Source: Bradyrhizobium pachyrhizi
GTDB taxonomy: Bacteria > Pseudomonadota > Alphaproteobacteria > Rhizobiales > Xanthobacteraceae
DNA length: 57,554 nt
Assembly (NCBI RefSeq): GCF_001189245.1
Contig: NZ_LFIQ01000119.1
Coordinates: 186,479-244,032 of the forward strand
Direction of reading: 5' to 3'
Shown: positions 32,768-41,332 of the stretch, piece by piece
Layout: every line of letters begins with the position of its first letter
Numbering within the stretch: the first letter of the stretch is position 1
Made by a program: the position numbers and the translations under genes
The notes under the pieces: model-generated
Databases searched by the model: none
The model's input: the letters and a program-made list of their open reading frames with translations, nothing else
Told to the model about the DNA's origin: nothing

Positions 32768-32782
32768 TGTACTATTCGTACA
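32768..32782. promoter_or_regulatory. Operator-like palindrome TGTAC-N5-GTACA
   Basis: Perfect 5-bp arms spaced by TATTC, 42 bp upstream of the hydrolase start (32726). The 15-bp size fits a TetR-type site. The best candidate regulator is the TetR protein encoded at 30109, just beyond this operon; inferred only. Confidence 0.45.
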
Positions 32783-32847
32783 CTAAATGCGGAACCCCGG
32801 CAATAGCGGCGAAGGTGGAATGACACCGGGCCGATCCATTCAAAATC

Positions 32848-32901
32848 GGTATGGATCAATACCCGTTTCGGCTTGGACCCATTCTCGTCATCTCTCTAGG
32901 A
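32848..32901 (+). promoter_or_regulatory. Operator plus promoter of the glucarate transporter gene
   Basis: The dyad GGTAT-N6-ATACC (32848-32863) is followed after 9 bases by TTGGAC (32873) and, 17 bases on, by CTAGGA (32896). The same arrangement with the same spacings occurs before kdgD at 35503-35556. This pattern reads as an operator, a -35 and a -10 box. The LysR protein encoded between the two genes is the obvious candidate regulator. Confidence 0.6.
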
Positions 32902-32933
32902 GAGACCCCGAGGAAATTTTCGAGGAGGCGCTA

Positions 32934-34271
32934 ATGAGCGCAATTGTGTCCGCCGCAGACACGCGGCGATCCCGCGTCCGGCTCTTGATCGTGACGATGC
33001 TGTTTCTCGTCACCACCGTGAACTATGCCGATCGCGCCACGCTCTCGATCGCCGGCCCCGCACTTTCCAAGGAACTGCATCTCGATCCCGTCGCGATGGG
33101 CTACGTGTTCTCGGCGTTCGGCTGGTCCTATGTGGTCGCGCAGGTGCCGTGCGGCTGGCTGCTCGACCGCTTCGGCTCCAAATGGGTCTATGCGATCAGC
33201 ATCATCGTCTGGTCGATCTTCACCGCGATGCAGGGCCTGGTCGGGTTCCTGTCCGCCGGCGCGGCCGTGGTGCTGCTGTTCGGGCTGCGCTTCCTGGTCG
33301 GCATCGCCGAGGCGCCGTCATTCCCGGCCAATGCCCGCATCGTCGCCTCCTGGTTCCCCGGCAATGAACGCGGCACCGCCTCGGCCTTTTTCAATTCGGG
33401 GCAGTATTTCGCCACCGTGATCTTCGCGCCGCTGATGGGCTGGATCGCCCATGCGTATGGCTGGCGCCATGTGTTCTACGTGATGGGTGCGCTCGGCATC
33501 GTCATGGGCATTGCCTGGATCAAGACCATCTACGAGCCGAAGGAGCACCCCGCGATCAACGAGGCCGAGTTCGACTACATCAAGCAGGGCGGCGCGCTGG
33601 TCGACATGGATGCGGCGAAGGCCGGCAAGACGCAGGACAGCGGCCCCAGCTGGGACCACATCCGTCAGCTGCTCGCCAACCGCATGATGCTCGGCGTCTA
33701 TATCGGCCAGTACTGCATCAACACGCTGACCTACTTCTTCCTGACCTGGTTCCCGGTCTATCTGGTGAAGGAGCGCGGGCTCTCGATCCTGCAGGCCGGC
33801 TTCGTCGCGACCTTGCCGGCGCTGTGCGGCTTCATCGGCGGCGTGCTCGGCGGCGTGATCTCGGACTATATCCTGCGCCGCACCGGCTCGCTGACCATGG
33901 CGCGCAAGATCCCGATCGTCGGCGGCATGCTGCTGTCTATGTCGATCATCGCCTGCAACTATGTCGACGGCCAGGCACTGGTGGTCGGCTTCATGGCGCT
34001 CGCCTTCTTCGGCAAGGGCATCGGCGCGCTCGGCTGGGCGGTCGTCTCCGACACCTCGCCGAAGGAAGCCGGCGGCGTCTCCGGCGGACTGTTCAACACC
34101 TTCGGTAACCTGTCCTCGATCACGACGCCGATCATCATCGGCTACATCCTGGCCGCCACCGGCTCGTTCAACGGCGCGCTGGTGTTCGTCGGTGCCAACG
34201 CGCTGGTCGCGGCGATCGCCTATCTGTTCATCGTCGGCGAGATCAAGCGGGTGCAGCTGAAGGCGGCCTGA
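32934..34271 (+). CDS. MFS transporter, D-glucarate/galactarate (GudP-like)
   Basis: 445 residues, about 12 membrane helices. VNYADRATLSIAGPALSKEL is the start of the anion:cation symporter family (glucarate, galactarate, tartrate, hexuronate). WLLDRFGSKWVYAISIIVWS has the family loop 2-3 motif, and EAPSFPANARIVASWFPGNERGTASA (read in pieces) is diagnostic. It should import D-glucarate and/or galactarate with protons. ATG 32934 follows GAGGAG; the open frame before it contains the promoter. It is the first gene of the sugar-acid region. Confidence 0.88.
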   Translation: MSAIVSAADTRRSRVRLLIVTMLFLVTTVNYADRATLSIAGPALSKELHLDPVAMGYVFSAFGWSYVVAQVPCGWLLDRFGSKWVYAISIIVWSIFTAMQGLVGFLSAGAAVVLLFGLRFLVGIAEAPSFPANARIVASWFPGNERGTASAFFNSGQYFATVIFAPLMGWIAHAYGWRHVFYVMGALGIVMGIAWIKTIYEPKEHPAINEAEFDYIKQGGALVDMDAAKAGKTQDSGPSWDHIRQLLANRMMLGVYIGQYCINTLTYFFLTWFPVYLVKERGLSILQAGFVATLPALCGFIGGVLGGVISDYILRRTGSLTMARKIPIVGGMLLSMSIIACNYVDGQALVVGFMALAFFGKGIGALGWAVVSDTSPKEAGGVSGGLFNTFGNLSSITTPIIIGYILAATGSFNGALVFVGANALVAAIAYLFIVGEIKRVQLKAA

Positions 34272-34276
34272 ACGCG

Positions 34277-34464
34277 ACCTCTCCCCGCCCTTCCGCGGGG
34301 AGAGGTCGAAATTCGCACAGCGAATTTCGGGTGAGGGGCAAAGCAACACGTCTCCGCAGAGACAGTCCTTCCGACTCGTTCGGATCGCGCGTGCACATCG
34401 AGGCGGCCGCTGCGCAGAGAGAGCCCCTCACCCCAACCCTCTCCCCGTAAGAACGGGGAGAGGG
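34277..34464. repeat. Nested inverted repeats after the transporter gene
   Basis: Three hairpins stand in a row: ACCTCTCCCCGC against GCGGGGAGAGGT (34277-34306), GAAATTCG against CGAATTTC (34308-34328) and CCCTCTCCCCGT against ACGGGGAGAGGG (34437-34464). GGTGAGGGGC (34330-34339) also pairs with GCCCCTCACC at about 34423-34432, closing the element. It is a mobile-looking intergenic repeat of a type common in Bradyrhizobium and probably also ends the transporter transcript. Confidence 0.65.
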
Positions 34465-34477
34465 AGCAGAAAACCAA

Positions 34478-34512
34478 ACGGCGGCTTCGGCCGCCGTCTT
34501 TGTCTGCTTGTT
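34478..34512 (+). terminator. Rho-independent terminator
   Basis: ACGGCGGC-TTCG-GCCGCCGT is an 8-bp perfect stem with a stable tetraloop, followed by a T-rich run (CTTTGTCTGCTTGTTT). It lies upstream of the LysR gene and ends transcripts coming from the transporter. Confidence 0.8.
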
Positions 34513-34539
34513 TGTCTTCTTGGCCAGTGGGAGGCATCG

Positions 34540-35493
34540 ATGCTAGAACGTACAAATCCCCGCGCGATCAATTCCGGGCTTGCATCGATGTTCGACCTGA
34601 GCCAGCTCCGCTGCTTTGTCACGGTGGCCGAAGAATTGCATTTCGGCCGCGCCGCGGCGCGGCTCAATATGACCCAGCCGCCGCTGAGCCGGCAGATCCA
34701 GGTGCTCGAGCACATCATCGACGCGCCGCTGCTGGAACGCACCAGCCGCTCGGTGCGGCTGACGCCGGCCGGACGCAGTTTCCTGCCTGAGGCGCGGCGC
34801 ATCCTCAAGCTCGCGGAATCGGCCTCGCAGGTTGCCCGCCGCATCGCGCTCGGCAAGACCGGCTCGCTCAAGATCGGCTTCACCGCCGCGGCCGCCTACG
34901 GCTTCCTGCCCGACCTGATCGCGGCCTGCCGCTCGCGCCTGCCCGAGGTCGATTTTTCGCTGAAGGAGATGGTCTCCGGCGATCAGTTCGAGGCGCTCAC
35001 CACCGGGCAGATCGATGCCGGCCTGCTGCGTCCGCCGATCGCGCGGCCGGAATTCGCCAGCCGGCGCGTCGTGGCCGAGCCGCTGCTCGCCGCGATCCCG
35101 AAGAAGCATCCGCTGGCCGCGGCCGAGACCGTCAGCATCAAGGATTTCGACGACCAGCCCTTCGTGATGTATTCGCCCTATGAGGCGCGCTATTTCCACG
35201 ATCTCCTGGTGTCGATGTTCACGCGCGCCGACGTGCTGCCGCGCTATGTGCAGCATCTCAGCCAGATCCATTCGATCCTCGCCATGGTGCGCGCCGGGCT
35301 CGGCGTTGCGATCGTGCCCGAAGCGGCCGCCAGCCTGAAGATCGCGGAGGTCAAGCTGAAGCCGTTGAAGCTGCGATCACCCGGGCCGGTCGAGCTGTTC
35401 ATGGTGTGGCGGCGCGATCACGAGAACCAGTTGCTGCCTTCGCTCATCGAGATCGCGACCGAAATCGCAGCGCCGCATCTGCGCGGCGATTGA
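34540..35493 (+). CDS. LysR family regulator of the sugar-acid cluster
   Basis: 317 residues. The helix-turn-helix is FVTVAEELHFGRAAARLNMT then QPPLSRQIQVLE, and the effector domain follows with PLSRQ and HPLAAAETVSIKDF. It belongs to the group that regulates aromatic or sugar-acid catabolism, with MFDLSQLRCFV at residue 17 as the typical N-terminus of relatives. ATG 34540 is preferred because GGGAGG lies five bases upstream; 34588 is the alternative. Its position between the transporter and kdgD genes, which share an operator-like element, suggests it controls both. The inducer is likely glucarate, galactarate or a dehydration product. Confidence 0.85.
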   Translation: MLERTNPRAINSGLASMFDLSQLRCFVTVAEELHFGRAAARLNMTQPPLSRQIQVLEHIIDAPLLERTSRSVRLTPAGRSFLPEARRILKLAESASQVARRIALGKTGSLKIGFTAAAAYGFLPDLIAACRSRLPEVDFSLKEMVSGDQFEALTTGQIDAGLLRPPIARPEFASRRVVAEPLLAAIPKKHPLAAAETVSIKDFDDQPFVMYSPYEARYFHDLLVSMFTRADVLPRYVQHLSQIHSILAMVRAGLGVAIVPEAAASLKIAEVKLKPLKLRSPGPVELFMVWRRDHENQLLPSLIEIATEIAAPHLRGD

Positions 35494-35502
35494 TGCAGAG
35501 TT

Positions 35503-35556
35503 AGCATCGCTCGATACCGCGTTTGGCTTGGACGCGCATCGAACCATTCCCTAGAA
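35503..35556 (+). promoter_or_regulatory. Operator plus promoter of kdgD
   Basis: AGCAT-N6-ATACC (35503-35518), then 9 bases, TTGGAC (35528-35533), 17 bases and CTAGAA (35551). The layout is the same as before the transporter gene at 32848. The left arm is weaker here (AGCAT rather than GGTAT). Confidence 0.6.
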
Positions 35557-35617
35557 ATTCCGCCATGGACGCGCGCTGCTCGCGCATCCCGTTCCCAACA
35601 TCATCAGGAGTGGCGCC

Positions 35618-36559
35618 ATGAGCAAGATGACCCCTCAGGAGATGGCCGCTAGAATCGGTGGCGGCCTCCTGTCCTTCCCCGTGACCCCGTTCAACGCGGA
35701 CTATTCGTTCGACGAGGCGACCTATCGCGCCAACATGGACTGGCTGTGCGGCTATGACGTTGCCGGCCTGTTCGCCGCTGGCGGCACCGGCGAGTTCTTC
35801 TCGCTGACGCCGAGTGAAGCTCCCCACGTCGTGAAGATCGCGGTCGACGAGACCAAGGGCCGCGTTCCCGTGCTGGCCGGCACCGGCTACGGCACCGCGA
35901 TCGCGCGCGAGATCGCGGTTGGCGCCGAGAAGGCCGGCGCCGATGGCCTGCTGCTGCTGCCGCCCTATCTCACCCATGCCGAGCAGGACGGCCTCGCCGC
36001 GCATGTCGAGGCGGTGTGCGCATCGGTCAAGATCGGCGTCATCGTCTACAACCGCGACAATGCGATCCTGCAGCCCGATACGCTGGCGCGCCTCTGCGAG
36101 CGCTGCCCGAACCTCGTCGGCTACAAGGACGGCATCGGCGATATCGAGCTGATGACCCGCGTCTACACCCGGCTCGGCGACCGCCTGACCTATATCGGCG
36201 GCCTGCCGACCGCGGAGACCTTCGCCCTGCCCTATCTCGACATGGGCGTGACCACCTATTCGTCGGCGGTGTTCAACTTCGTGCCGGAATTCGCCACCAG
36301 ATTCTACGCCGCGGTGCGCCGGCGCGATCATCAGACCATCCATGCAGGCTTGAAGGATTTCATCCTGCCGCTGATCGCGATACGCAACCGCAAGAAGGGC
36401 TATGCGGTGTCGATCATCAAGGCCGGCATGAAGGTGATCGGCCGCGATTCCGGCCCGGTGCGCCCGCCGCTGACCGATCTCACCGAGCAGGAGATCGCCG
36501 AACTCGCGGCCCTGGTAGCCAAGCTGCCGCAGGCCGCGACCCAACAGGCAGCGGAATAA
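35618..36559 (+). CDS. kdgD: 5-dehydro-4-deoxyglucarate dehydratase
   Basis: 313 residues, DHDPS-type aldolase fold. GLLSFPVTPFNADYSFDE, LFAAGGTGEFFSLTPSEA (GTGEF motif) and the Schiff-base lysine in NLVGYKDGIGDIELM identify KdgD, which dehydrates and decarboxylates 5-keto-4-deoxy-D-glucarate to 2-oxoglutarate semialdehyde (EC 4.2.1.41). GGLPTAETFALPYLDMGVTT is also characteristic. It is followed at 29 bp by gudD, then the semialdehyde dehydrogenase and the galactarate dehydratase gene. Confidence 0.93.
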   Translation: MSKMTPQEMAARIGGGLLSFPVTPFNADYSFDEATYRANMDWLCGYDVAGLFAAGGTGEFFSLTPSEAPHVVKIAVDETKGRVPVLAGTGYGTAIAREIAVGAEKAGADGLLLLPPYLTHAEQDGLAAHVEAVCASVKIGVIVYNRDNAILQPDTLARLCERCPNLVGYKDGIGDIELMTRVYTRLGDRLTYIGGLPTAETFALPYLDMGVTTYSSAVFNFVPEFATRFYAAVRRRDHQTIHAGLKDFILPLIAIRNRKKGYAVSIIKAGMKVIGRDSGPVRPPLTDLTEQEIAELAALVAKLPQAATQQAAE

Positions 36560-36587
36560 ACCAAACGAAGGACGAAGGGAGGAGCAG

Positions 36588-37943
36588 ATGATCCAGGACA
36601 CGATCCGCACCGGCTTTGCCGGCGCACCTGTTGTCACGGCGATGGAGGTGATCCCGGTCGCCGGCCGCGACGGCATGCTCCTCAATCTGAGCGGCGCGCA
36701 TGCGCCGTTCTTCACCCGCAACCTCGTTATCCTCACCGACAACTCCGGCCACACCGGCGTCGGCGAGGTGCCGGGCGGCGAGAAGATCAAGAAGACGCTC
36801 GAGGACGCCCGCGACCTCGTCGTCGGCCAGACCATCGGCGCCTGCAACAACGTCCTGGCCTCGATGCGCCAGGCCTTCGCCGATCGCGACGCCGGCGGCC
36901 GCGGCAAGCAGACCTTCGACCTCCGCGTCACCATCCATGCTGTGACCGCGGTGGAATCCGCGCTGCTCGATCTGCTCGGCCAGCATCTCAATCTCCCGGT
37001 CGCAGCGCTGCTTGGCGAAGGCCAGCAGCGCACGAGCGTCGAGACGCTCGGCTATCTCTTCTTCGTCGGCGATCGCAGGAAGACCAACCTTCCTTACGTC
37101 GAGGGCGAGACCGGCAAGCCCGACTGGTTCGATCTGCGCCACCAGGTGGCAATGACGCCGGAGGCGATCGTGCGCCTCGCCGAGGCGACGCAGGCGCATT
37201 ACGGCTTTGCCGATTTCAAGCTCAAGGGCGGCGTGCTCAGGGGCGAAGAGGAGATCGAGGCCGTCACCGCAATTGCAAAACGCTTCCCGAAGGCGCGTGT
37301 CACGCTCGACCCGAACGGCGCCTGGTCGCTCGACGAGGCGATCCGGCTGTGCAGCAACATGCATGGCGTACTCGCCTATGCCGAGGATCCCTGCGGTGCC
37401 GAGGCCGGCTTCTCCGGCCGCGAGATCATGGCCGAGTTCCGCCGCGCCACCGGGCTGCCGACTGCGACCAACATGATCGCGACCGACTGGCGGCAGCTCT
37501 CGCACGCACTGCGGCTTGGCGCAGTCGACATTCCGCTCGCCGATCCGCATTTCTGGACCATGCAGGGCTCGGTGCGGGTGGCGCAGACCTGCCGCGACAA
37601 CGGCCTGACCTGGGGCTCGCACTCCAACAACCATTTCGATATTTCGCTGGCGATGTTCACCCATGTCGGCGCCGCCGCGCCCGGTAAGGTGACCGCGATC
37701 GACACCCACTGGATCTGGCAGGATGGCCAGGCGTTGACGCGCCAGCCGCTGCAGATCAAGGGCGGCAAGATCGCAATCCCGGATCGGCCGGGCCTCGGCA
37801 TCGAGCTCGATCGCGGTGCCATCGAGGCCGCGAACGCGCTATACAAGCAGCATGGCCTCGGCGCCCGCGACGACGCGCTGGCCATGCAGTTCCTGATCCA
37901 GGGGTGGACCTTCGACGACAAGCGTCCCTGCCTCGTGCGCTAA
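36588..37943 (+). CDS. gudD: Glucarate dehydratase
   Basis: 451 residues, enolase superfamily. It converts D-glucarate (and often L-idarate) to 5-dehydro-4-deoxyglucarate (EC 4.2.1.40). DFKLKGGVLRGEEEIEA carries the KxK catalytic lysine, LDPNGAWSLDEAI and AYAEDPCGAE hold the Mg ligands, and GSHSNNHFDISLAMFTHV has the catalytic His. TNMIATDWRQLSHAL is a GudD signature. The start ATG 36588 follows GGGAGGAG. It supplies the substrate of KdgD, encoded just upstream. Confidence 0.94.
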   Translation: MIQDTIRTGFAGAPVVTAMEVIPVAGRDGMLLNLSGAHAPFFTRNLVILTDNSGHTGVGEVPGGEKIKKTLEDARDLVVGQTIGACNNVLASMRQAFADRDAGGRGKQTFDLRVTIHAVTAVESALLDLLGQHLNLPVAALLGEGQQRTSVETLGYLFFVGDRRKTNLPYVEGETGKPDWFDLRHQVAMTPEAIVRLAEATQAHYGFADFKLKGGVLRGEEEIEAVTAIAKRFPKARVTLDPNGAWSLDEAIRLCSNMHGVLAYAEDPCGAEAGFSGREIMAEFRRATGLPTATNMIATDWRQLSHALRLGAVDIPLADPHFWTMQGSVRVAQTCRDNGLTWGSHSNNHFDISLAMFTHVGAAAPGKVTAIDTHWIWQDGQALTRQPLQIKGGKIAIPDRPGLGIELDRGAIEAANALYKQHGLGARDDALAMQFLIQGWTFDDKRPCLVR

Positions 37944-37961
37944 ACAAGAAAGGTTGGAAAC

Positions 37962-39410
37962 ATGACCGCTCACCAAAAGAACTTCATCGCCGGCGAATGG
38001 GTCGACGGAACAGGCATCACGCGGGACATCAACCCCTCCAACACCGGCGATGTCGTCGGCGAATACGCCAAGGCCGACAAGGCGCAGACCGAAAAGGCGA
38101 TCGCCGCGGCGAAGGCCGCATTCCCGGCCTGGGCGCGCTCGACGCCGCAGGAACGCTTCGACGCGCTGACCAGGATCTCGGTCGAAATCCTCGCCCGCAA
38201 GGAAGAGCTTGGCCGCCTGCTCGCCCGCGAGGAAGGCAAGACGTTGCCGGAAGGCATCGGCGAGGTGGCGCGCGCCGGACAGATCTTTGCGTTCTTTGCC
38301 GGCGAAGCGCTGCGGCTGATGGGCGAGAAAGGCGCATCGGTGCGCCCCGGCCTCGACGTCGAGATCACCCGCGAGCCGGTCGGCGTCGTCGGCATGATCA
38401 CGCCGTGGAACTTCCCGATCGCAATCCCGGCCTGGAAGATCGCGCCGGCGCTGTGTTACGGCAACGCGATGGTGTTCAAGCCGGCCGAGCTGGTGCCGGG
38501 CTCCGCCCATGCGCTGTCCGAGATCATCGCGCGTTCCGGCATTCCGGCGGGGGTCTTCAACCTCGTGGTCGGCTCGGGCTCGGTGGTCGGCCAGACCCTG
38601 CTCGATCATCCCGACGTGGCCGCGATCTCCTTCACCGGTTCGGTGCAAACCGGCCGCAAGATCGCGCAGGCCTGCGTGCTCTCCAACCCCATGAAGAAGT
38701 TCCAGCTCGAGATGGGCGGCAAGAACCCGCTGGTCGTGCTCGACGACGCCGACGTGAAGGTCGCGGTCGAGGTCGCCGTCAACGGAGCCTATTTCTCGAC
38801 CGGCCAGCGCTGCACGGCGTCCTCGCGCCTGATCGTCACCGCGGGTATTCACGACCGCTTCGTAGCCGCCATGACCGAGCGGATGAAGGGGCTTTCGGTG
38901 GACGACGCACTGAAGAGCGGCGTGCATGTCGGCCCGGTCGTCGACCAGAGCCAGCTCGACCAGGACCTGCGCTACATCAAGATCGGCCAGGATGAAGGCG
39001 CCCGCCTGCACTGGGGCGGCGAGCTGCTCAACCGCGAGACGCCCGGCTTCTATCTGCAGCCGGCACTGTTCACCGAGGCCAACAACCAGATGCGCATCGC
39101 ACGCGAGGAGATCTTTGGCCCGGTCGCCTGCGTGATCCGCGCCAAGGATTATGAAGAGGCGCTGGCGATCTCCAACGACACCGAGTTCGGCCTCGCCTCG
39201 GGCATCTGCACGACCAGTCTGAAATACGCCTCGCACTACAAGCGCAACAGCGAGGCCGGCATGGTGATGGTCAACCTGCCGACCGCCGGCGTCGACTACC
39301 ACGTCCCGTTCGGCGGCCGCAAAGGCTCGAGCTACGGCGCGCGCGAACAGGGCGCCTATGCCCGCGAGTTCTACACCACGGTGAAGACGGCCTACACGTT
39401 CCCGGGCTGA
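37962..39410 (+). CDS. 2-oxoglutarate semialdehyde dehydrogenase (aldehyde dehydrogenase family)
   Basis: 482 residues. ITPWNFPIAIPAWKIAPALC is the cofactor strand, LEMGGKNPLVVLDDAD gives the general-base Glu and FSTGQRCTASSRLIV the nucleophile Cys. The N-terminus KNFIAGEWVDGTGITRDINP and the PLGLA-type C-terminus VPFGGRKGSSYGAREQG fit the alpha-ketoglutaric semialdehyde dehydrogenases (EC 1.2.1.26). It oxidises the KdgD product to 2-oxoglutarate. The position 18 bp after gudD fixes the assignment. Confidence 0.9.
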   Translation: MTAHQKNFIAGEWVDGTGITRDINPSNTGDVVGEYAKADKAQTEKAIAAAKAAFPAWARSTPQERFDALTRISVEILARKEELGRLLAREEGKTLPEGIGEVARAGQIFAFFAGEALRLMGEKGASVRPGLDVEITREPVGVVGMITPWNFPIAIPAWKIAPALCYGNAMVFKPAELVPGSAHALSEIIARSGIPAGVFNLVVGSGSVVGQTLLDHPDVAAISFTGSVQTGRKIAQACVLSNPMKKFQLEMGGKNPLVVLDDADVKVAVEVAVNGAYFSTGQRCTASSRLIVTAGIHDRFVAAMTERMKGLSVDDALKSGVHVGPVVDQSQLDQDLRYIKIGQDEGARLHWGGELLNRETPGFYLQPALFTEANNQMRIAREEIFGPVACVIRAKDYEEALAISNDTEFGLASGICTTSLKYASHYKRNSEAGMVMVNLPTAGVDYHVPFGGRKGSSYGAREQGAYAREFYTTVKTAYTFPG

Positions 39411-39422
39411 GGCTTGTGGCGT

Positions 39423-39494
39423 GGGTTAGCCGAAGGCGTAACTCACGATGGCCACAACGTACCAAACATGACGGGTTACGCCTTCGGCTAACCC
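39423..39494. repeat. Inverted repeat between the semialdehyde dehydrogenase and garD genes
   Basis: GGGTTAGCCGAAGGCGTAAC (39423-) faces GTTACGCCTTCGGCTAACCC (to 39494), 20-bp arms with one mismatch at most, spaced by about 32 bases. Such GTTAGCCGAAGGCGTAAC elements recur in Bradyrhizobium intergenic DNA. It may lower or end transcription into garD. Confidence 0.65.
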
Positions 39495-39518
39495 GTCCTA
39501 CAACTTCCGGAGTCCACG

Positions 39519-41060
39519 ATGGACCAGTCGATCGGCGCGCAGGAGCAGCCCCGCTACATCAAGCTCAACGAGCGCGACAACGTCGCGATCGTCGTGAATG
39601 ATTTCGGGCTGCCGGCCGGCTCCCGCTTCGCGTCGGGCCTGACGCTGCGCGCTTTCGTGCCGCAGGGCCACAAGACCGCGCTGGAAGACATCGCCGAAGG
39701 CGCTCCGATCATCCGCTATGGCGAGGTGATCGGCACGGCGCTGTCGCCGATCCTCGCCGGCGAATGGGTCGACGAGGCCCGCATCCGCATGCCCGACGCG
39801 CCGCCGCTCGATCAGCTCGAGATTGCGACCGCGGTGCCGCCGGCGCTGCCGCCACTCGAAGGTGAAGCCTTCGAGGGCTATCGCAATCCCGATGGCTCGG
39901 TCGGCACCAAGAATATCCTCGGCATCTCCTCCTCCGTGCAATGCGTCAAGGGCACGATGGAATACGCAGTCAAGCGCATCCGCGCCGAGCTCTTGCCGAA
40001 ATACCCCAACGTCGACGACGTCGTGCCGCTGACGCATGCCTATGGCTGCGGCGTCGCGATCACCGCGCCCGACGCCGTGGTGCCGATCCGCACCCTGCAG
40101 AATCTCGCGCTCAATCCGAATTTCGGCGGCGAGATACTCGTCGTCGGCCTCGGCTGCGAGAAGCTCGCGCCGGAACGGCTGGTGCCGGAGGGCGTCGGCG
40201 ACGCCATCGTGCGCATGCAGGACGAGGCCTTTGACGGCTTCGGCGCCATCGTCGACGCCATCATGACCCAGGCCGAGGCCCGGCTGAACGTGCTCAACGC
40301 CCGCAAGCGCGAGACCTGCCCGGCCGCCGATCTCGTGATCGGCCTGCAATGCGGCGGCAGCGACGCGTTCTCCGGCGTGACCGCGAACCCCGCGGTGGGC
40401 TTCGCCGCCGACCTGCTGGTGCGCGCCGGCGCGACCGTGATGTTCTCGGAAGTGACCGAGGTGCGCGACGCGATCCAGCTGCTGACTCGCCGCGCCGTCA
40501 ACCAGGATGTCGGCCGCGCGCTGATCCGCGAGATGGAATGGTACGACGCCTATCTCGCCCGCGGCGGCGCCGACCGTAGCGCCAACACCACGCCAGGCAA
40601 CAAGAAGGGCGGCCTTGCCAACATCGTCGAGAAGTCGCTCGGCTCGATCGTCAAGTCGGGCTCCGGCCCGATCGCGGGCGTGCTGTCGCCGGGCGAGAAG
40701 GCGCGGCAGAAGGGCATGCTGTTTGCGGCTACTCCCGCCAGCGACTTCATCTGCGGCACGCTGCAGCTCGCCTCCGGCATGACCTTGCAGGTGTTCACCA
40801 CCGGCCGCGGCACGCCTTATGGCCTCGCCGCAGCCCCCGTCATCAAGGTCGCGACCCGCAGCGAGCTGGCACGGCGCTGGAAGGACCTGATCGATTTCGA
40901 CGCCGGCTGCATCGCCAGCGGCGAGAAGACCATCGAGGAAACCGGCTGGGACCTGTTCCGTCTGATCCTCGACGTCGCGAGCGGTCGCACCCAGCCGTGG
41001 TCGGACCGCTGGGGCATCCACAACGATCTGACGCTGTTCAACCCGGCACCGGTGACCTGA
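39519..41060 (+). CDS. garD: Galactarate dehydratase (UxaA/GarD family)
   Basis: 513 residues. An N-terminal SAF-like domain (IKLNERDNVAIVVNDFGLPAG) is followed by a linker and the UxaA/GarD domain with TKNILGISSSVQCVKGTMEY, THAYGCGVAI, GLGCEKLAPE and GLQCGGSDAFSGVTANPAVG. The conserved cysteines and His fit an iron-dependent dehydratase. It converts galactarate to 5-dehydro-4-deoxyglucarate (EC 4.2.1.42), which KdgD then uses. A repeat separates it from the dehydrogenase gene. D-altronate dehydratase is the main alternative, but the SAF domain and context favour GarD. Confidence 0.9.
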   Translation: MDQSIGAQEQPRYIKLNERDNVAIVVNDFGLPAGSRFASGLTLRAFVPQGHKTALEDIAEGAPIIRYGEVIGTALSPILAGEWVDEARIRMPDAPPLDQLEIATAVPPALPPLEGEAFEGYRNPDGSVGTKNILGISSSVQCVKGTMEYAVKRIRAELLPKYPNVDDVVPLTHAYGCGVAITAPDAVVPIRTLQNLALNPNFGGEILVVGLGCEKLAPERLVPEGVGDAIVRMQDEAFDGFGAIVDAIMTQAEARLNVLNARKRETCPAADLVIGLQCGGSDAFSGVTANPAVGFAADLLVRAGATVMFSEVTEVRDAIQLLTRRAVNQDVGRALIREMEWYDAYLARGGADRSANTTPGNKKGGLANIVEKSLGSIVKSGSGPIAGVLSPGEKARQKGMLFAATPASDFICGTLQLASGMTLQVFTTGRGTPYGLAAAPVIKVATRSELARRWKDLIDFDAGCIASGEKTIEETGWDLFRLILDVASGRTQPWSDRWGIHNDLTLFNPAPVT

Positions 41061-41153
41061 GCATCCGCGGCTCCTTAACCACCCGTTAGCCACGTCCTGA
41101 TCGGCCCGGGAACGTGGCAATTCGATTCAATTTGTCTGGGCATGGAGGCACAC

Positions 41154-41321
41154 ATGACCCGGACAACCAACGATCTCAGAGATCAGGCCGACCGCGCCGA
41201 GCGGCTGGCACGCACCGGCATAGACTCGTTGACGGTCGAGCGCCTGCGTGCCTACGCGGAGGAATGTCGCATCGCAGCGGCCGAGCGGGAGAGGCAATCG
41301 GGGGCATCACCACCGGCATAG
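41154..41321 (+). CDS. Small hypothetical protein (55 aa)
   Basis: 55 residues: MTRTTNDLRDQADRAERLAR begins it, and LRAYAEECRIAAAERE follows. It is charged and helical, with a start at ATG 41154 after GGAGG six bases upstream. The AEEC motif resembles other short rhizobial proteins, including the 58-residue protein at 43386. Function unknown. The stop (TAG at 41319-41321) is 11 bp from the convergent CYTH-CHAD gene. Confidence 0.55.
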   Translation: MTRTTNDLRDQADRAERLARTGIDSLTVERLRAYAEECRIAAAERERQSGASPPA

Positions 41322-41332
41322 ATGTCCGGTCG

